From positions 36,347 through 100,346 of the forward strand of contig JAKUCV010000299.1 of the NCBI GenBank assembly GCA_028386065.3: a DNA stretch of 64,000 bases, written 5' to 3'. The notes under the pieces were generated by a model that saw only the letters and a list, made by a program, of their open reading frames with translations, was not told where the DNA came from and ran no database searches. The translations under genes were made by a program, and so were the position numbers. The first letter of the stretch is position 1. The number at the start of each line of letters is the position of its first letter. This stretch comes from Turnera subulata. Lineage: Eukaryota > Streptophyta > Magnoliopsida > Malpighiales > Passifloraceae. Of this stretch, positions 55,534 to 64,000 are shown in pieces.

Positions 55534-55738
55534 ACTGAGTTTGGTTTTTTTAGTTGGACCGATATCTTTGGGACCCACAAAGCTGATGTGACGCCGAAAA
55601 ATATGCCATGTCAGCGATTTTCGCCGGATTTCGGCAGCCAAAAGAGTCGAACAGAGGGATGAAAAGAGGCCAAAATCCTACACGAGGATGAATTTCAACT
55701 TTGAGGCCTTACACAGAGACTAAAAAACGCTTTAATCC
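55092..55738. mobile_element. MULE-type MITE (about 647 bp)
   Basis: Terminal inverted repeats over 130 bp (GGATTAAAGC..., CCTCAAAGTT, AGGATTTTGGCCTCTTTTCA) and a 9-bp target duplication ATTAATCAC / ATTAATCAT at 55083-55091 and 55739-55747. Non-coding. A (TA)20 microsatellite lies at 55488-55527. It splits the copia RT remnant. Confidence 0.88.
55488..55527. repeat. (TA)20 microsatellite
   Basis: Forty bases of perfect TA repeat within the MITE. Confidence 0.95.
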
Positions 55739-55865
55739 ATTAATCATACCGTTATATCTTTCCGTCTTCTCTTTGCTATTTTCGTCTTTGTTTAACATCA
55801 TTGTCATGCTCATTGAGACTTGATAGCATTGTCTTCATCAGTGCCAAAACGTTTGGGAAATCTTT

Positions 55866-57748
55866 TGTAACGCCCCGGATTTTCGGTATTTAACTTTTAT
55901 GGATTTTTGGAATTTTATTTCCAATTTTACCCTTATGGAATTTCCGGGTGTTTTAAGTCAAGAAAATTATTATTATTATTAATTTATTTTCCTTGGAATG
56001 TTTTATTACATCTGGAATTAGTTCTTAGTCGGTTTCTGTGAGAACGATTGGAGTTTCGGGGTAAAACAAAGAGTACATAGTAGTTTTTATCAAAACTACG
56101 CAGTTTTTATCAAAACTACGTAGTTTTGGATCTAAAGGAAAATAAAAGAAATAAATAAAACCTAAACCCTACTTGCGCGTTGACTGGGAAGAGTTGACCG
56201 CGCCTTAGACCAAAACGACGTCGTTTTGGTCTAGGCCGGCCAACCCTAACTCTCATTTCCTTTCTTTTCTATTCCTCTCTCTTTCTTTCCCTTTTCCTCT
56301 CTTTTCTCTTTTGCGCCGCCTGGTACCATCTCTCTCTCCCACGATTTTCTTCCGAGAGCTCTCTAGATCGTGCTCTTTGGGAACCCTCGACGTCCCGAAA
56401 TCTCTTTTTCTTTCCTTTCTTTTCTTTTCTTTTCTTTTCTTTTCTTTTCTTTTCTCCCTTCCTTCTTCTTCCCGAAAATGCCATCTGCCATCTCGTCTAC
56501 ACCAAAAACCCTCCCTGCAGCCATCATCTTTTCTTCCTCGTGAGTTGTCGTCGCCGCTTTGATCGCTACCACCACCGTCTTCGTCTGCAGGAGAGGAGAA
56601 GCCGCTTGTGGAGGCGTTGGAGGCTTCGTTTTGGCATGGACAGGTGAACGACATGAAGTCGTTGCTGTCGTCGTTGCCTTCTGTTGGGTAAGCCACGATT
56701 CTCCTTTCCTCTCTTCCCTTTTGCTTTACTTTCTTCTCCGACCTCGGTGATTAATCTGGTCTTGTGTTGGTGGTCGAGTTGTGTGGAGGAGGTCGGGTTG
56801 TGTGGCGGTGGTCGGGTCTGGTGGTTGCGAATGGTGGCTGTGCTGTTGTTTGAGGCGGTGTTGGGGTCGTGTGTGCGGGTTGCTGGTGGACGATGGCAGA
56901 TGGTGACAGTTGTTGTCAGGGTCGGGTCGTGCGTGACGAATTTGTTGCTGCCGGATTATGGTGGGGCTGCTGCTGGGTTGTTCCCGTAGTGAACTTGTAG
57001 ACTAGGTTGAGTGTGGCAGATCCGAGACGGATCCGAGGTGTGTTCGGTATATTGGACAGTGGGTTTTCTTGGTAAGGATTTGATACCTAACCCCTATTTC
57101 CTTTCCGTTTCCACTCTTGTGGGCTTTGTGTTGATGATTGAACACGGGTTGTCGATGTTCGGGTTTGGCAGATGCTGTGTATTTTTTCCCGGCATCTTGG
57201 GTTTCTGTTCCGGCGTCTCGGGTCACTATTCCGGCGATGATTGACCAGAATCCGGCGAGTAATGGAAACTCAACGTTAAATGGTAAATTCCGGTGTTGGC
57301 CGTTATTTGATTTTGTACAAGACATGTAGCGTAAATGCATTTAATTAATGTATTAAGAAAGAAATGGACTTAGCGGAAACAGAGTGTGACACGTTGAGAG
57401 ACGAGTGGCCGGAATTTCACCGACGCGGGTAGAACTGTTAGGCCGGAAAGGCTTGGCTCGGGTTTACTAGGTGATATGATTTTCATGACGGGTCGGGCCA
57501 GAATCTTTAATTTCTTTATTTGATTTATGGATATGGAATGGGCTTTAGGCCCAATAAATGGTAATTATTTTAAGATGGGCTTTAGGCCCAATGGAAGATA
57601 AAACCTTATGACTAAATTTAAGCAGACTTTTAGTCTCGGGCTAAGATTATAAGATGGGACGGGCTTAGACCCATGATTTGTTTTAATCGGACTTAAGGAG
57701 TAAATATGGTATATTATTAAGTCACGGCATAAACATGCATTCTCATCT
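55866..57748 (+). mobile_element. Truncated gypsy-type LTR
   Basis: Starts TGTAACGCCCCGGATTTTCGG like 49641 and follows the same order: ACGT palindromes (56100-56233), CT-rich tract with (TTTTC)n at 56411-56455, GC-rich stretch, AGAATCCGGCGAG (57243), GGGCTTTAGGCCCAA words and ACATGCAT (57733). The end (GGGCGTTTCA and a second TCTTT target copy) is missing; homology stops where the inverted repeat at 57749 begins. Confidence 0.75.
56206..56233. promoter_or_regulatory. 28-bp perfect palindrome centred on ACGT
   Basis: TAGACCAAAACGAC followed by its reverse complement. Related ACGT-centred palindromes with AAAAC..GTTTT arms lie at 56112-56127, 49853-49868 and 11778-11793, in LTRs of the same family. 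They may be bZIP-type binding sites in U3; this is inference. Confidence 0.5.
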
Positions 57749-57895
57749 GCGCGTGTTACTGTAGCAAAACGACGTCATTTTAGAGGAATGGCTTTGAGTG
57801 AAGTGGGCCCCACTAAGCCACCTGTGCCCGACGTGGCATGAAACGATGTCGTTTTCTCACTTAAAATGACGTCGTTTTGCTACAGTAACACGCGC
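57749..57895. repeat. 147-bp inverted repeat with perfect 34-bp arms
   Basis: Arms 57749-57782 and 57862-57895 (GCGCGTGTTACTGTAGCAAA...) are exact reverse complements around a 79-base centre. It could be a MITE, but no target duplication is visible in the flanks (CATCT / AAATA). Confidence 0.85.
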
Positions 57896-58220
57896 AAATA
57901 CCCGGGCAGCCTCCACGTCAGCAGGTGCCTGACCAGGGGTATATGTTTGGCATGCCCATGCAATCTTGGGGTATATGCCCGGCCAAAAAAAATGTCGGGG
58001 TACCAAATTGGCCAAACCACTAAATACGGGGGCCCAAAAAACCCAAAACCCCTAACTTTTTCCTAAAAAGTCTTAGTGGTTTCTAGTTTTTTTCCTTAAA
58101 AGCTAGGGTGGTTTCAAGCTTTATTCATAAAAGCCTAATACGGTTTATAGTTTTTTTCCTAAAAAGTATGGTTAAGAATTAGCAAGTTGGACATCACGTG
58201 ACGTCTAACTTGAGGGGGAA
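57896..58220 (+). other. Decayed 3' end of a copia element up to its purine tract
   Basis: From about 58040 a degenerate unit TTTTTCCTAAAAAG(T) recurs four to five times (58058, 58091, 58118, 58158). ACTTGAGGGGGAA at 58208-58220 then abuts an LTR. This layout is common before copia 3' LTRs. 57896-58040 is unassigned. Confidence 0.5.
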
Positions 58221-58500
58221 TGTCAGCATGATACAAGGGATTGGTGATCAGTCAACATGAATGGAGGAGATAAATAGGCAAAAATCTACACTATTGATTG
58301 AGGAATTAGTGGCATGATTTGAGATAATTTCTTAGGATTTCAATTAGTTGACTACATGATTATTATGTGATTTCTTTCCTTTCTTTGTTGATGTAATTAT
58401 CTATATAAGTGTAATGCTTGAAGGCTAATGGTACTATGAATAAGATCAATCAATAATATCAGTATTCCTCCCATTCTCCTGTGTTATTCTTTTCTACAAT
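58221..58500 (+). repeat. copia LTR (3' LTR or fragment)
   Basis: Starts TGTCAGCATGATAC after the purine tract. A TATATAAGTG box lies at about 58412 and AATAAGATCAATC at about 58439. The right end is not determined (near 58495-58511). Confidence 0.5.
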
Positions 58501-58511
58501 TACTTCATTTT

Positions 58512-59039
58512 TCTTCATGTTGCTTCTTGTTAAAATAGTTTATGAATATGATTTGACTCTTGAGTTTTGCAATCTTAGGAGATTCCAGTGGTAATATTTC
58601 TAGATTTATCATCCACAACTATCATCTATATGTTATTGATAGCATACTTCTAATGCTCGTAATTGAAGGTTCTTAATTTATTTATCGTTAAGAGACATCT
58701 TTATAAAAATTTGTGGTGAGTGGGAAGATTAGAAGTTTCATACAATCATCGCTAATGTTTTTGTCTTGCACATAAGTAACTTGCAAATGATTAGCAGAAA
58801 CTTACATTGGTACAAAAAGAGTTTATGTTTTTATGATCAAGCAGATAAAATGTTGTAAATTCAGATAACATTTTCTACCCAGGTTTGTTTGACTCTTTTT
58901 CCTCCTGAAATTTTGCTCAATGAGTTCTATTATAATAAGGATTGTATCTTGATTAAAAAAATCAAAGATAATGACAATCCTTAATTAGAAGATAACTGTA
59001 GGATATTCTAATTAGAGAAGAATAAGTGAGGCCCTTTGC
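58512..59039. other. Intergenic, no gene seen
   Basis: AT-rich sequence without supported features. Confidence 0.5.
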
Positions 59040-59360
59040 GGGTTTTAAGGTAATCTGAGAGATTTTTTCAACTCGACCTCTATAGCTGATTTTATGGGAA
59101 ATATCTTTGGAGGAGATACTACGATTGATTTACTATTACTAAATGATTTACATTTGGCTGCTGCTGGATCTTGAATAACAACGGATGGATCCTGCTTGAA
59201 TAACAACGGAGGATACCTTAGAGAAATCGGATCACCGTCCCATTTTAACTGATTCAGCTCATCTATTGAGTGAAAAAACTCGACCAAAACAGGTATGAAA
59301 TCGAATTTATTCGATTTACCCCGTTTCACATGGACCTTGTGATGGTTCCGTTAACCTAAC
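59040..59360 (+). repeat. Diverged fragment of the 6017-family copia LTR
   Basis: Shares ACTCGACCAAAACAGGTA, TTATTCGATTTACCCC and GTTTCACATGGA with the end of the LTRs at 7440-7500 and 17410-17465. The rest is diverged, and it is a fragment without an internal region. Confidence 0.65.
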
Positions 59361-59403
59361 AAAACCATCCAACCTCACATCAAAAGAAAAATGGAATTCT
59401 CCA

Positions 59404-59622
59404 ACCCCATAATATCACAACCTTCCACCTTGAAAATCTTCCTGCAAAATTATTTATTTCCAACTTTTAGCCAATATGATGGTATCGAACAAAACCTTAT
59501 GGGCAACCAGCATAAGCCCATTCTATCTCTCACATTCATATAAAAGTGTTTTCGGTCAATGTAGTTCAAGCTTTAAAACAACACTATTAAATGAAGACGG
59601 TAAACAATTCAGAGACAGAGAG
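59404..59622 (-). other. 3' flank of PPR gene 3, shared with PPR gene 1
   Basis: In reverse complement it matches 22311-22490. In gene 1 this sequence is about 0.9 kb beyond the stop codon; here it follows the truncated coding region directly. A deletion therefore removed the gene end and its near flank. Confidence 0.7.
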
Positions 59623-61176
59623 TTAAACAATTCCATTGATCATTATACTACAGGTCCAGGCATCTGGTTGCAAGCCTTTCAGAGACAGAGAGTTAAACAG
59701 TTCCCATGCATGTTTAACCTTTCCAGAATTGAGCATGCCACGAATGAGGATAGTATATATCACTATGTCAGGCTTCACTGAATGCTTTTTCATAGATTGA
59801 AAAAGTGTTAATGCCTCATAGACGCGGCCCTGCATGCACAAACCATCTAGCATAGCGGAATAAGTAAATATATCTGGATTTTGGCCATTTGCATTCATGT
59901 CCTTGAAAAGCTGTTCGGCCGCACCATGTCTTCCTGCCTGTGAGAAGCCACTTAGAAGAGTGTTGCAAGTAACAGTGTTGGGAACCAAACCTTTATCAGA
60001 CATTTCATCAAAAAGCTGTTTAGCCTCATCTACCTTACGTATCTTGCAGAATCCGTTAATCAACATGCTGTAAGTATAAACATTAGATCTGCAACCTTTT
60101 TCCATCATCACATCAAACACTTCTCTAGCTTTATCCACTTCCTTCCACAAACAATATCCATCTATCAATGAACTGTACGTGATGACATTAGGCTGTATAC
60201 CCCACTGAGCCATTGTTTCAAGCAAAGCATGAGCCTCTGGAGCCAAGCCGTCTTTGCAAAGAGCATCAACCAATATACTGAAGGTGATCATATCAAGTGC
60301 AATGTTCAAGGCCAACATTTCAGAGAGCAATGTAGAAGCTTGGTTCCATTGCCCTGAATTGCAAAGACCACAAATCAAGGAGCTGTAAGCGACAACATTG
60401 GGTGAAATTCCTTTGCTGGTCATTTTGGAGAAGAGATCCAAAGCCTCGGCAACTTGCCCATCCTTGCAAAGGCCATCAATGACTGCGCTGTAGGTCAGTA
60501 CATCCGGATGGCAACCTACTTCTTCCATTCTTCGTAGCAAACCAACAGCCACATTCGTTTTCCCAATCCTGCACATGCCATCTACTATTGCAGTATAAGT
60601 CATTACATTGGGTTGGCAGCCATTGGCGACCATTTCGTCAAACAACTCGACTGCCTGTGCGATTTTATCCGCCTTGCAAAGTCCATTAATCAAGGTGTTA
60701 AACGTAACGACATCAGGTTGCAGACCCAGCTTAACGATTCTACCCAAAATAGAGAACCCCAAATCCACATGACCCAAATGGCAGAAGCAATTGGTCAAAA
60801 TGGAGAGAGTGTAGACATCTTGAGAGATTCCTCGCAATTCCATTTGTTTGGACAAAGAGATCACTCCCTCATAATATCCCATTCGGACAATAGACGACAA
60901 CATTTGATTGAATTGCACAATGGAAGGCAAAGGATTCTTATGAAGCATTCTATGGAAGGAAGCCAGAGCATCATGTAGGTTAAGAAATAATGTGGGTTTG
61001 GAATTGGGTTTGTGTCTACTGCCACTGCCACTGCCACTGGCACTGGTGGAATTACTGTAAGCACGAAGACAGGAGGCAGAAGACTTACCGGTGAAGGCGA
61101 AGAGTAAGGGAAGAAGGGACCTTGAAGGAAAAGAACGAGAAGGGTTTAACATCATAGTAATATTAACCCTACCCAT
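59623..61176 (-). CDS. RFL-type PPR gene 3, C-terminally truncated
   Basis: 517 codons from ATG 61176 (MGRVNITMMLNPSRS), the start shared with genes 1 and 2. The presequence is basic and Ser-rich, with LRAYSNS in the cleavage region. Twelve intact 35-residue PPR motifs span residues 86-505. Repeat 13 begins AWTCSIMING and is cut after two more residues (IV) by a stop at 59623-59625. Gene 1 continues here for another 80 or so residues. A 22-base sequence at the break (59608-59629) copies 59678-59699. Frame otherwise intact, so a shortened RNA-binding protein is possible. P-class, no editing domain. Expected in mitochondria. Confidence 0.8.
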   Translation of the reverse strand: MGRVNITMMLNPSRSFPSRSLLPLLFAFTGKSSASCLRAYSNSTSASGSGSGSRHKPNSKPTLFLNLHDALASFHRMLHKNPLPSIVQFNQMLSSIVRMGYYEGVISLSKQMELRGISQDVYTLSILTNCFCHLGHVDLGFSILGRIVKLGLQPDVVTFNTLINGLCKADKIAQAVELFDEMVANGCQPNVMTYTAIVDGMCRIGKTNVAVGLLRRMEEVGCHPDVLTYSAVIDGLCKDGQVAEALDLFSKMTSKGISPNVVAYSSLICGLCNSGQWNQASTLLSEMLALNIALDMITFSILVDALCKDGLAPEAHALLETMAQWGIQPNVITYSSLIDGYCLWKEVDKAREVFDVMMEKGCRSNVYTYSMLINGFCKIRKVDEAKQLFDEMSDKGLVPNTVTCNTLLSGFSQAGRHGAAEQLFKDMNANGQNPDIFTYSAMLDGLCMQGRVYEALTLFQSMKKHSVKPDIVIYTILIRGMLNSGKVKHAWELFNSLSLKGLQPDAWTCSIMINGIV

Positions 61177-61353
61177 CAGCAGCTGGTGAAGAACAGAACC
61201 CCGATGAATAGTTCGTAGCCTCTTTTGGATGTTGTGTTCAGTCTACTCTACTGCTCTAGACATTCACCGAAATTACCCAATTTGTCCATTTTCTTTGGAA
61301 GAAAAAAAAAAAGAAATCACCCGGTAAATAAAGAATATTAGAATTAGAAGAAT
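61177..61353 (-). promoter_or_regulatory. Short upstream region of PPR gene 3
   Basis: Leader words (TCGGGGTTCTGTTCTTCACC on the minus strand) match genes 1 and 2 up to about 61205. Beyond that, homology is not evident, and a copia LTR begins at 61354. Confidence 0.45.
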
Positions 61354-61591
61354 TGTTATAAAATAAGGGTGAATGTCATTTCCTACCAAACACAGCATTG
61401 TCTTCTTATATATATATATATTGATGTACATCAAAGTCATGAGCTGCTGATGAATAAAAATAAAAACCGGCTCATCTTCCCTGAGCTCGGCTATTCCTTA
61501 TTCTCCTTCACCTCTTGTAACTCCCCTTCTTCTCTCTGCAAGTTTCAATTTCATCAGTCTATATACACGTTAAAACACACTATTCACAACA
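61354..61591 (+). repeat. copia 5' LTR
   Basis: TGTTATAAAATAAGG...TTCACAACA, the same family as 2790-3011. It is followed by CGTTATCAGCATGAGC (61592-61607), the PBS-like word that follows LTRs of this copia group. The leader 61608-61771 leads into an antisense gypsy insertion; the copia body is not in the window. Confidence 0.7.
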
Positions 61592-61607
61592 CGTTATCAG
61601 CATGAGC

Positions 61608-61771
61608 TTTAACCACTGAGAAACCAAAACCCAGAACAAGAAAAATGAGCTGAGAAATACAGGAAAAGAACAAAAAAAAACGGAAGAAAACTGGAAAACC
61701 ACCCTCGGTTACTGTTCATTGAGAGGCGTCCCACGCCGCCTTTCGTGCCACCGCCGCCACCGAAGCCTTGC
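61608..61771 (+). other. copia leader interrupted by gypsy element
   Basis: Purine-rich leader after the PBS, ending CCGAAGCCTTGC. CTTGC (61767-61771) would be the target-site copy; its partner lies beyond the window. Confidence 0.5.
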
Positions 61772-62868
61772 TGAAACGCCCCGACCCGTATTTACCGTAC
61801 ACAGTAAACACGTGCCAGAACTGTTCTTATTATAGTAGCAGACAGTACATACAAAATAACATACAGTACACGTAATCTCAAATACATCATCCGTCACCCG
61901 AACCCGGGGACCATTATTCAAATCACAACAACAGTAGCAGAAACATACAATACGAGATCTCGTCAAGCATATAATACGTGATACAACAGCAAATAAGATA
62001 ACAGTAGCGGAAGACTTAGAATGAGATGCAGCGGAGGTATGGATCCGGGGACTGGTGAAGCAGAAACAGCGGCTGGCCGAACCACGTACCTGTACTACGA
62101 ACAACTCATCCTACGGGATGAAACCCCCCATGCGAGGGAGGAGGTGAAACGAGGCAGAGGCGTCGTTGGCGGGTCGTCGCGAGTGGCTCCGGTCACGCGA
62201 TTGCAGACGACGGCTCCTCGGGCGGCTCTACGACGACGGCGGCTGGAAAAGGAAGGAGAAGGGAGGGCGGCGCGCGCGAGAGATGTGAGTGGTGGCGCGC
62301 GGTCGACGGTGATGGTGACTGGGTGGTGGCCGGTTGTGTGGGGCTTGTGGTGGCGGTCGGAGCGGGTGGTGATGTGTTTTGTGTTTTCTCTTTTTGTTCT
62401 TTCTTTTCTTTTTCTTTTCTTTACACAAATTTGATTAAGGATTAGACATTAATATAGGCTGGAAAGGAGATGCTGAGCTGAAATTTTTCTTCATGGAATA
62501 TTTAAGTGGAGAAAAAAAATATTCAGTGGAAGAAAAGAGATTCGGTGGAGAAAAATTCAGTGCAGAATTTTGTCTATGTATAGGAAATATCTAAACCAGC
62601 AAAATGTCTTAACTGCCCTTCTAACTCTTATTGTGACAAAAACTTACCCAGGGGCATAATTGTCTTTTCGCAGCTTCAAAATTCGGAAAATTCCAACTCG
62701 TCCCGAAAATTCCACAAAAATATCCGGAGTATGGAGTGAGTCTCGGAATTGAAATCCGATGCTCGGTTTTCCATAAATTAATTACCAAAGGTTATTTTTA
62801 TTCGGTAAATTACTGTACAAAGCTTTTACAGTCACGGTAAAAACATAAATTTTACCCGTGTCGTTACA
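61772..62868 (-). repeat. 3' LTR of chromovirus-type element
   Basis: 1097 bp, minus strand. It retains the GTTTCATCCCGTAGGATGAG segment (about 62104-62125) related to the twin-hairpin block of the other LTRs. The GC-rich part at 62140-62300 gives open frames on both strands that look incidental. Confidence 0.85.
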
Positions 62869-62909
62869 GTCTACCCCCCTTAAGATAATTTCGTCCTCGA
62901 AATTCATTC

Positions 62910-64000
62910 CTATTCTGTAAAGAGATGCGGATACTGGGTCCGCATGTGTTCCTCAACTTCCCATGTAGACTCGTTAGCGGAATGCTTACTCCACTTGACC
63001 TTAACCATGGGAATGGTTCGGTTCCGCAACTGCCGAACTTCTCGAGCAAGAATCTGTTCCGGCACTTCTGTGTAAGTAAGATCCTCTGCTACCTCAACAT
63101 CCACTAGGGCTACAATGTGACTCGGATCCGACCGATATCTCCTCAGCATGGAGACATGGAACACGTCGTGAATGCGTGATAGCTCATTAGGTAGGGACAA
63201 CCTGTAAGCTAGTGGTCGAATTCTCTCCACGATCTCATAAGGTCCGATATACCTTGGGCTCAGCTTCCCTCTCTTGCCGAACCTAATCACACCCTTCCAA
63301 GGTGCTTCTCTGAGGAAAACCTTCTCACCAACATTGTACTCCATCTCACGTCGGTGTTTGTCGGCGTAGCTCTTCTGCCGATCTTGAGCAGCTCTCATAC
63401 ACTGTCTCACCGTCTGGATCTTGTCCAACGTCTGTTGGACTAGTTCTGGTCCAACTATCAGTCTCATACCTTCTTCGTCCCAACACACTGGACTTCTACA
63501 CTTCCTTCCATAAAGAGCCTCAAAAGGTGGCATACCAATGCTGGAATGGTAGCCGTTGTTATAAGCAAACTCTGCCAAGGGTAGACACTTATCCCAACTC
63601 CCACTGAAGTTAAGTGCACAAGCCCTCAACATATCCTCCAGAGTCTGTATAGTCCTCTCAGACTGTCCATCTGTCTGAGGATGAAAAGCGGTGCTGAAAC
63701 TCAATTTGGTTCCCAAAGCTGCTTGTAAGCTCTTCTAGAAACGTGATGTGAACCTCGGATCCCTGTCTGAGACTATAGACTTCGGAATCCCATGTAGTCT
63801 CACAACCTCAGCAACATACTTACCCGCCAATGTGTCCATGGTATCAGTTTGGCGGATAGGTAGAAAATGTGCCGATTTTGTTAATCGATCAACGATGACC
63901 CAAATAGCATCATGCTGCCTCCGAGTCACCGGTAAACCAATTACAAAATCCATAGCTATCATCTCCCACTTCCACTCTGGCACTGGCAAAGATCTCAACT
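62910..64000 (-). pseudogene. gypsy integrase and chromodomain, 3' end of pol
   Basis: The frame enters from beyond the window. The integrase core has [13 protein letters not shown] (first Asp), VSDRDPRF (second Asp) and DGQSERTIQTLEDM (catalytic Glu). A TAG at 63735-63737 stands where related elements have Trp (SRF-stop-KSL). Then come GPY/F-type KLSPRYIGPYEI and ISRIHDVFHVSMLRRY-like sequence (here LSRIHDVFHV), and a C-terminal chromodomain-like segment (EVPEQILAREVRQLRN...VKWSKHSANESTWE) ending at 62910. Chromodomains direct integration to marked chromatin in this lineage. One stop in about 360 codons points to a young copy. Confidence 0.88.

Larger units (their letters stand above)
46723..55865 (-). 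mobile_element. Decayed Ty1/copia element, minus strand (SIRE-like)
   Basis: Read on the minus strand: RT/RNase H remnants (55865-54430), an extended post-pol region (54429-48800), a purine tract (GCCAAAAGGGGGAGAAATAG, 48782-48801) and a 2.06-kb LTR (48781-46723). The long region between RNase H and the LTR and the GGGGGAGAAAT tract are features of the SIRE/Maximus group, which is a tentative placement. It is interrupted by a solo LTR (49641-52679), a MULE MITE (55092-55738) and, at its 5' side, a truncated LTR starting at 55866. Confidence 0.7.
54430..55865 (-). pseudogene. copia RT C-terminal and RNase H remnant
   Basis: On the minus strand, from right to left: NKDENSKEK..YNGMINSALYLSAATKPD spans the MITE insertion (55739-55865 then 55082-55030); NNDFVGYLLD, the RNase H start (about 54900); a region like SALHNHFYLG (about 54830); HVPNTLKRYKISSKIICLRR-like sequence (about 54610, the RHNFIKDHVLKG position) with LVLVKSEN; and FTRIHVENEMRTPHW (54480-54430). 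Many stops. Confidence 0.7.
61772..64000 (-). mobile_element. Ty3/gypsy chromovirus-type element, 3' end (partial)
   Basis: Minus-strand element running off the right edge: integrase with chromodomain-like C-terminus (62910-64000), purine tract CTTAAGGGGGGTAGAC (62869-62884, reverse complement) and LTR 62868-61772. The LTR start TGTAACGACACGGGTAAAAT and the last ~50 bases (ending ACGGGTCGGGGCGTTTCA) closely resemble the non-autonomous element at 24647-32530. It is a candidate helper of that lineage (Tekay/Del side of chromoviruses). Confidence 0.88.

Noticed and set aside
62021..62434. 137-codon plus-strand and overlapping minus-strand frames
   Set aside because: Located in the chromovirus LTR; Arg/Gly-rich with no recognisable domain.

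Overview
The window is plant nuclear DNA, most likely from a eudicot. It is AT-rich and dominated by nested LTR retrotransposons, MULE and hAT DNA transposons and solo LTRs. The only recognisable host genes are three related P-class pentatricopeptide repeat (PPR) genes of the restorer-of-fertility-like (RFL) type. I cannot name the species. All similarities quoted were judged by eye; no alignment or search was run.

Layout. 1-3011: decayed Ty1/copia element. About 3570-19237: one Ty3/gypsy gag-protease element that was hit repeatedly, by a hAT-like element (5205-5969), a complete Ty1/copia element (6017-17530) and a hAT-type MITE (18603-18788). The copia element itself carries a solo LTR (9154-12268). 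19588-21405: PPR gene 1, full length (605 aa, 14 repeats). 24338-35210: a copia element that looks chimeric (gag of one family joined to RT-RNase H of another). It is split by a 7.9-kb Ty3/gypsy-type element (24647-32530) that has no gag-pol but carries antisense ORFs. 35211-36500: PPR gene 2, truncated by a copia LTR. 36609-37395: hAT-like element. 37472-40501: Mutator-like element with long inverted repeats and a broken transposase. 40985-45171: 4.2-kb solo LTR. 46723-55865: minus-strand copia remains, containing a solo LTR (49641-52679) and a MULE-type MITE (55092-55738). 55866-57748: truncated LTR. 57749-57895: perfect-arm inverted repeat. 58221-59360: copia LTR pieces. 59623-61176: PPR gene 3, cut at repeat 13. 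61354-61771: copia 5' end. 61772-64000: minus-strand chromovirus-type Ty3/gypsy element running off the window.

How the parts relate. The PPR proteins carry mitochondrial-type N-termini and would bind organellar RNA; the three copies share backbone, leader and 3' flank, so they arose by local duplication, and they differ mainly at the two residues per repeat that read RNA. Most insertions have exact target-site duplications (AGGAT, CTGTT, ATTGT, CATTC, AACAA, GGAAGGAG, ATTACTAC), so the order of nesting can be read directly.

Most unusual features. (1) The 24647-32530 element holds two antisense ORFs, each with a TATA-like box, one with a downstream AATAAA and one resembling the start of a LINE-type endonuclease. 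(2) Its LTRs carry an array of small dyads whose two halves change together. (3) The copia leader carries about 14 copies of an ATCGAT-centred palindrome. Two places look like assembly problems: a 226-bp duplication around a single N at 12042, and a 854-N gap at 24910-25763.
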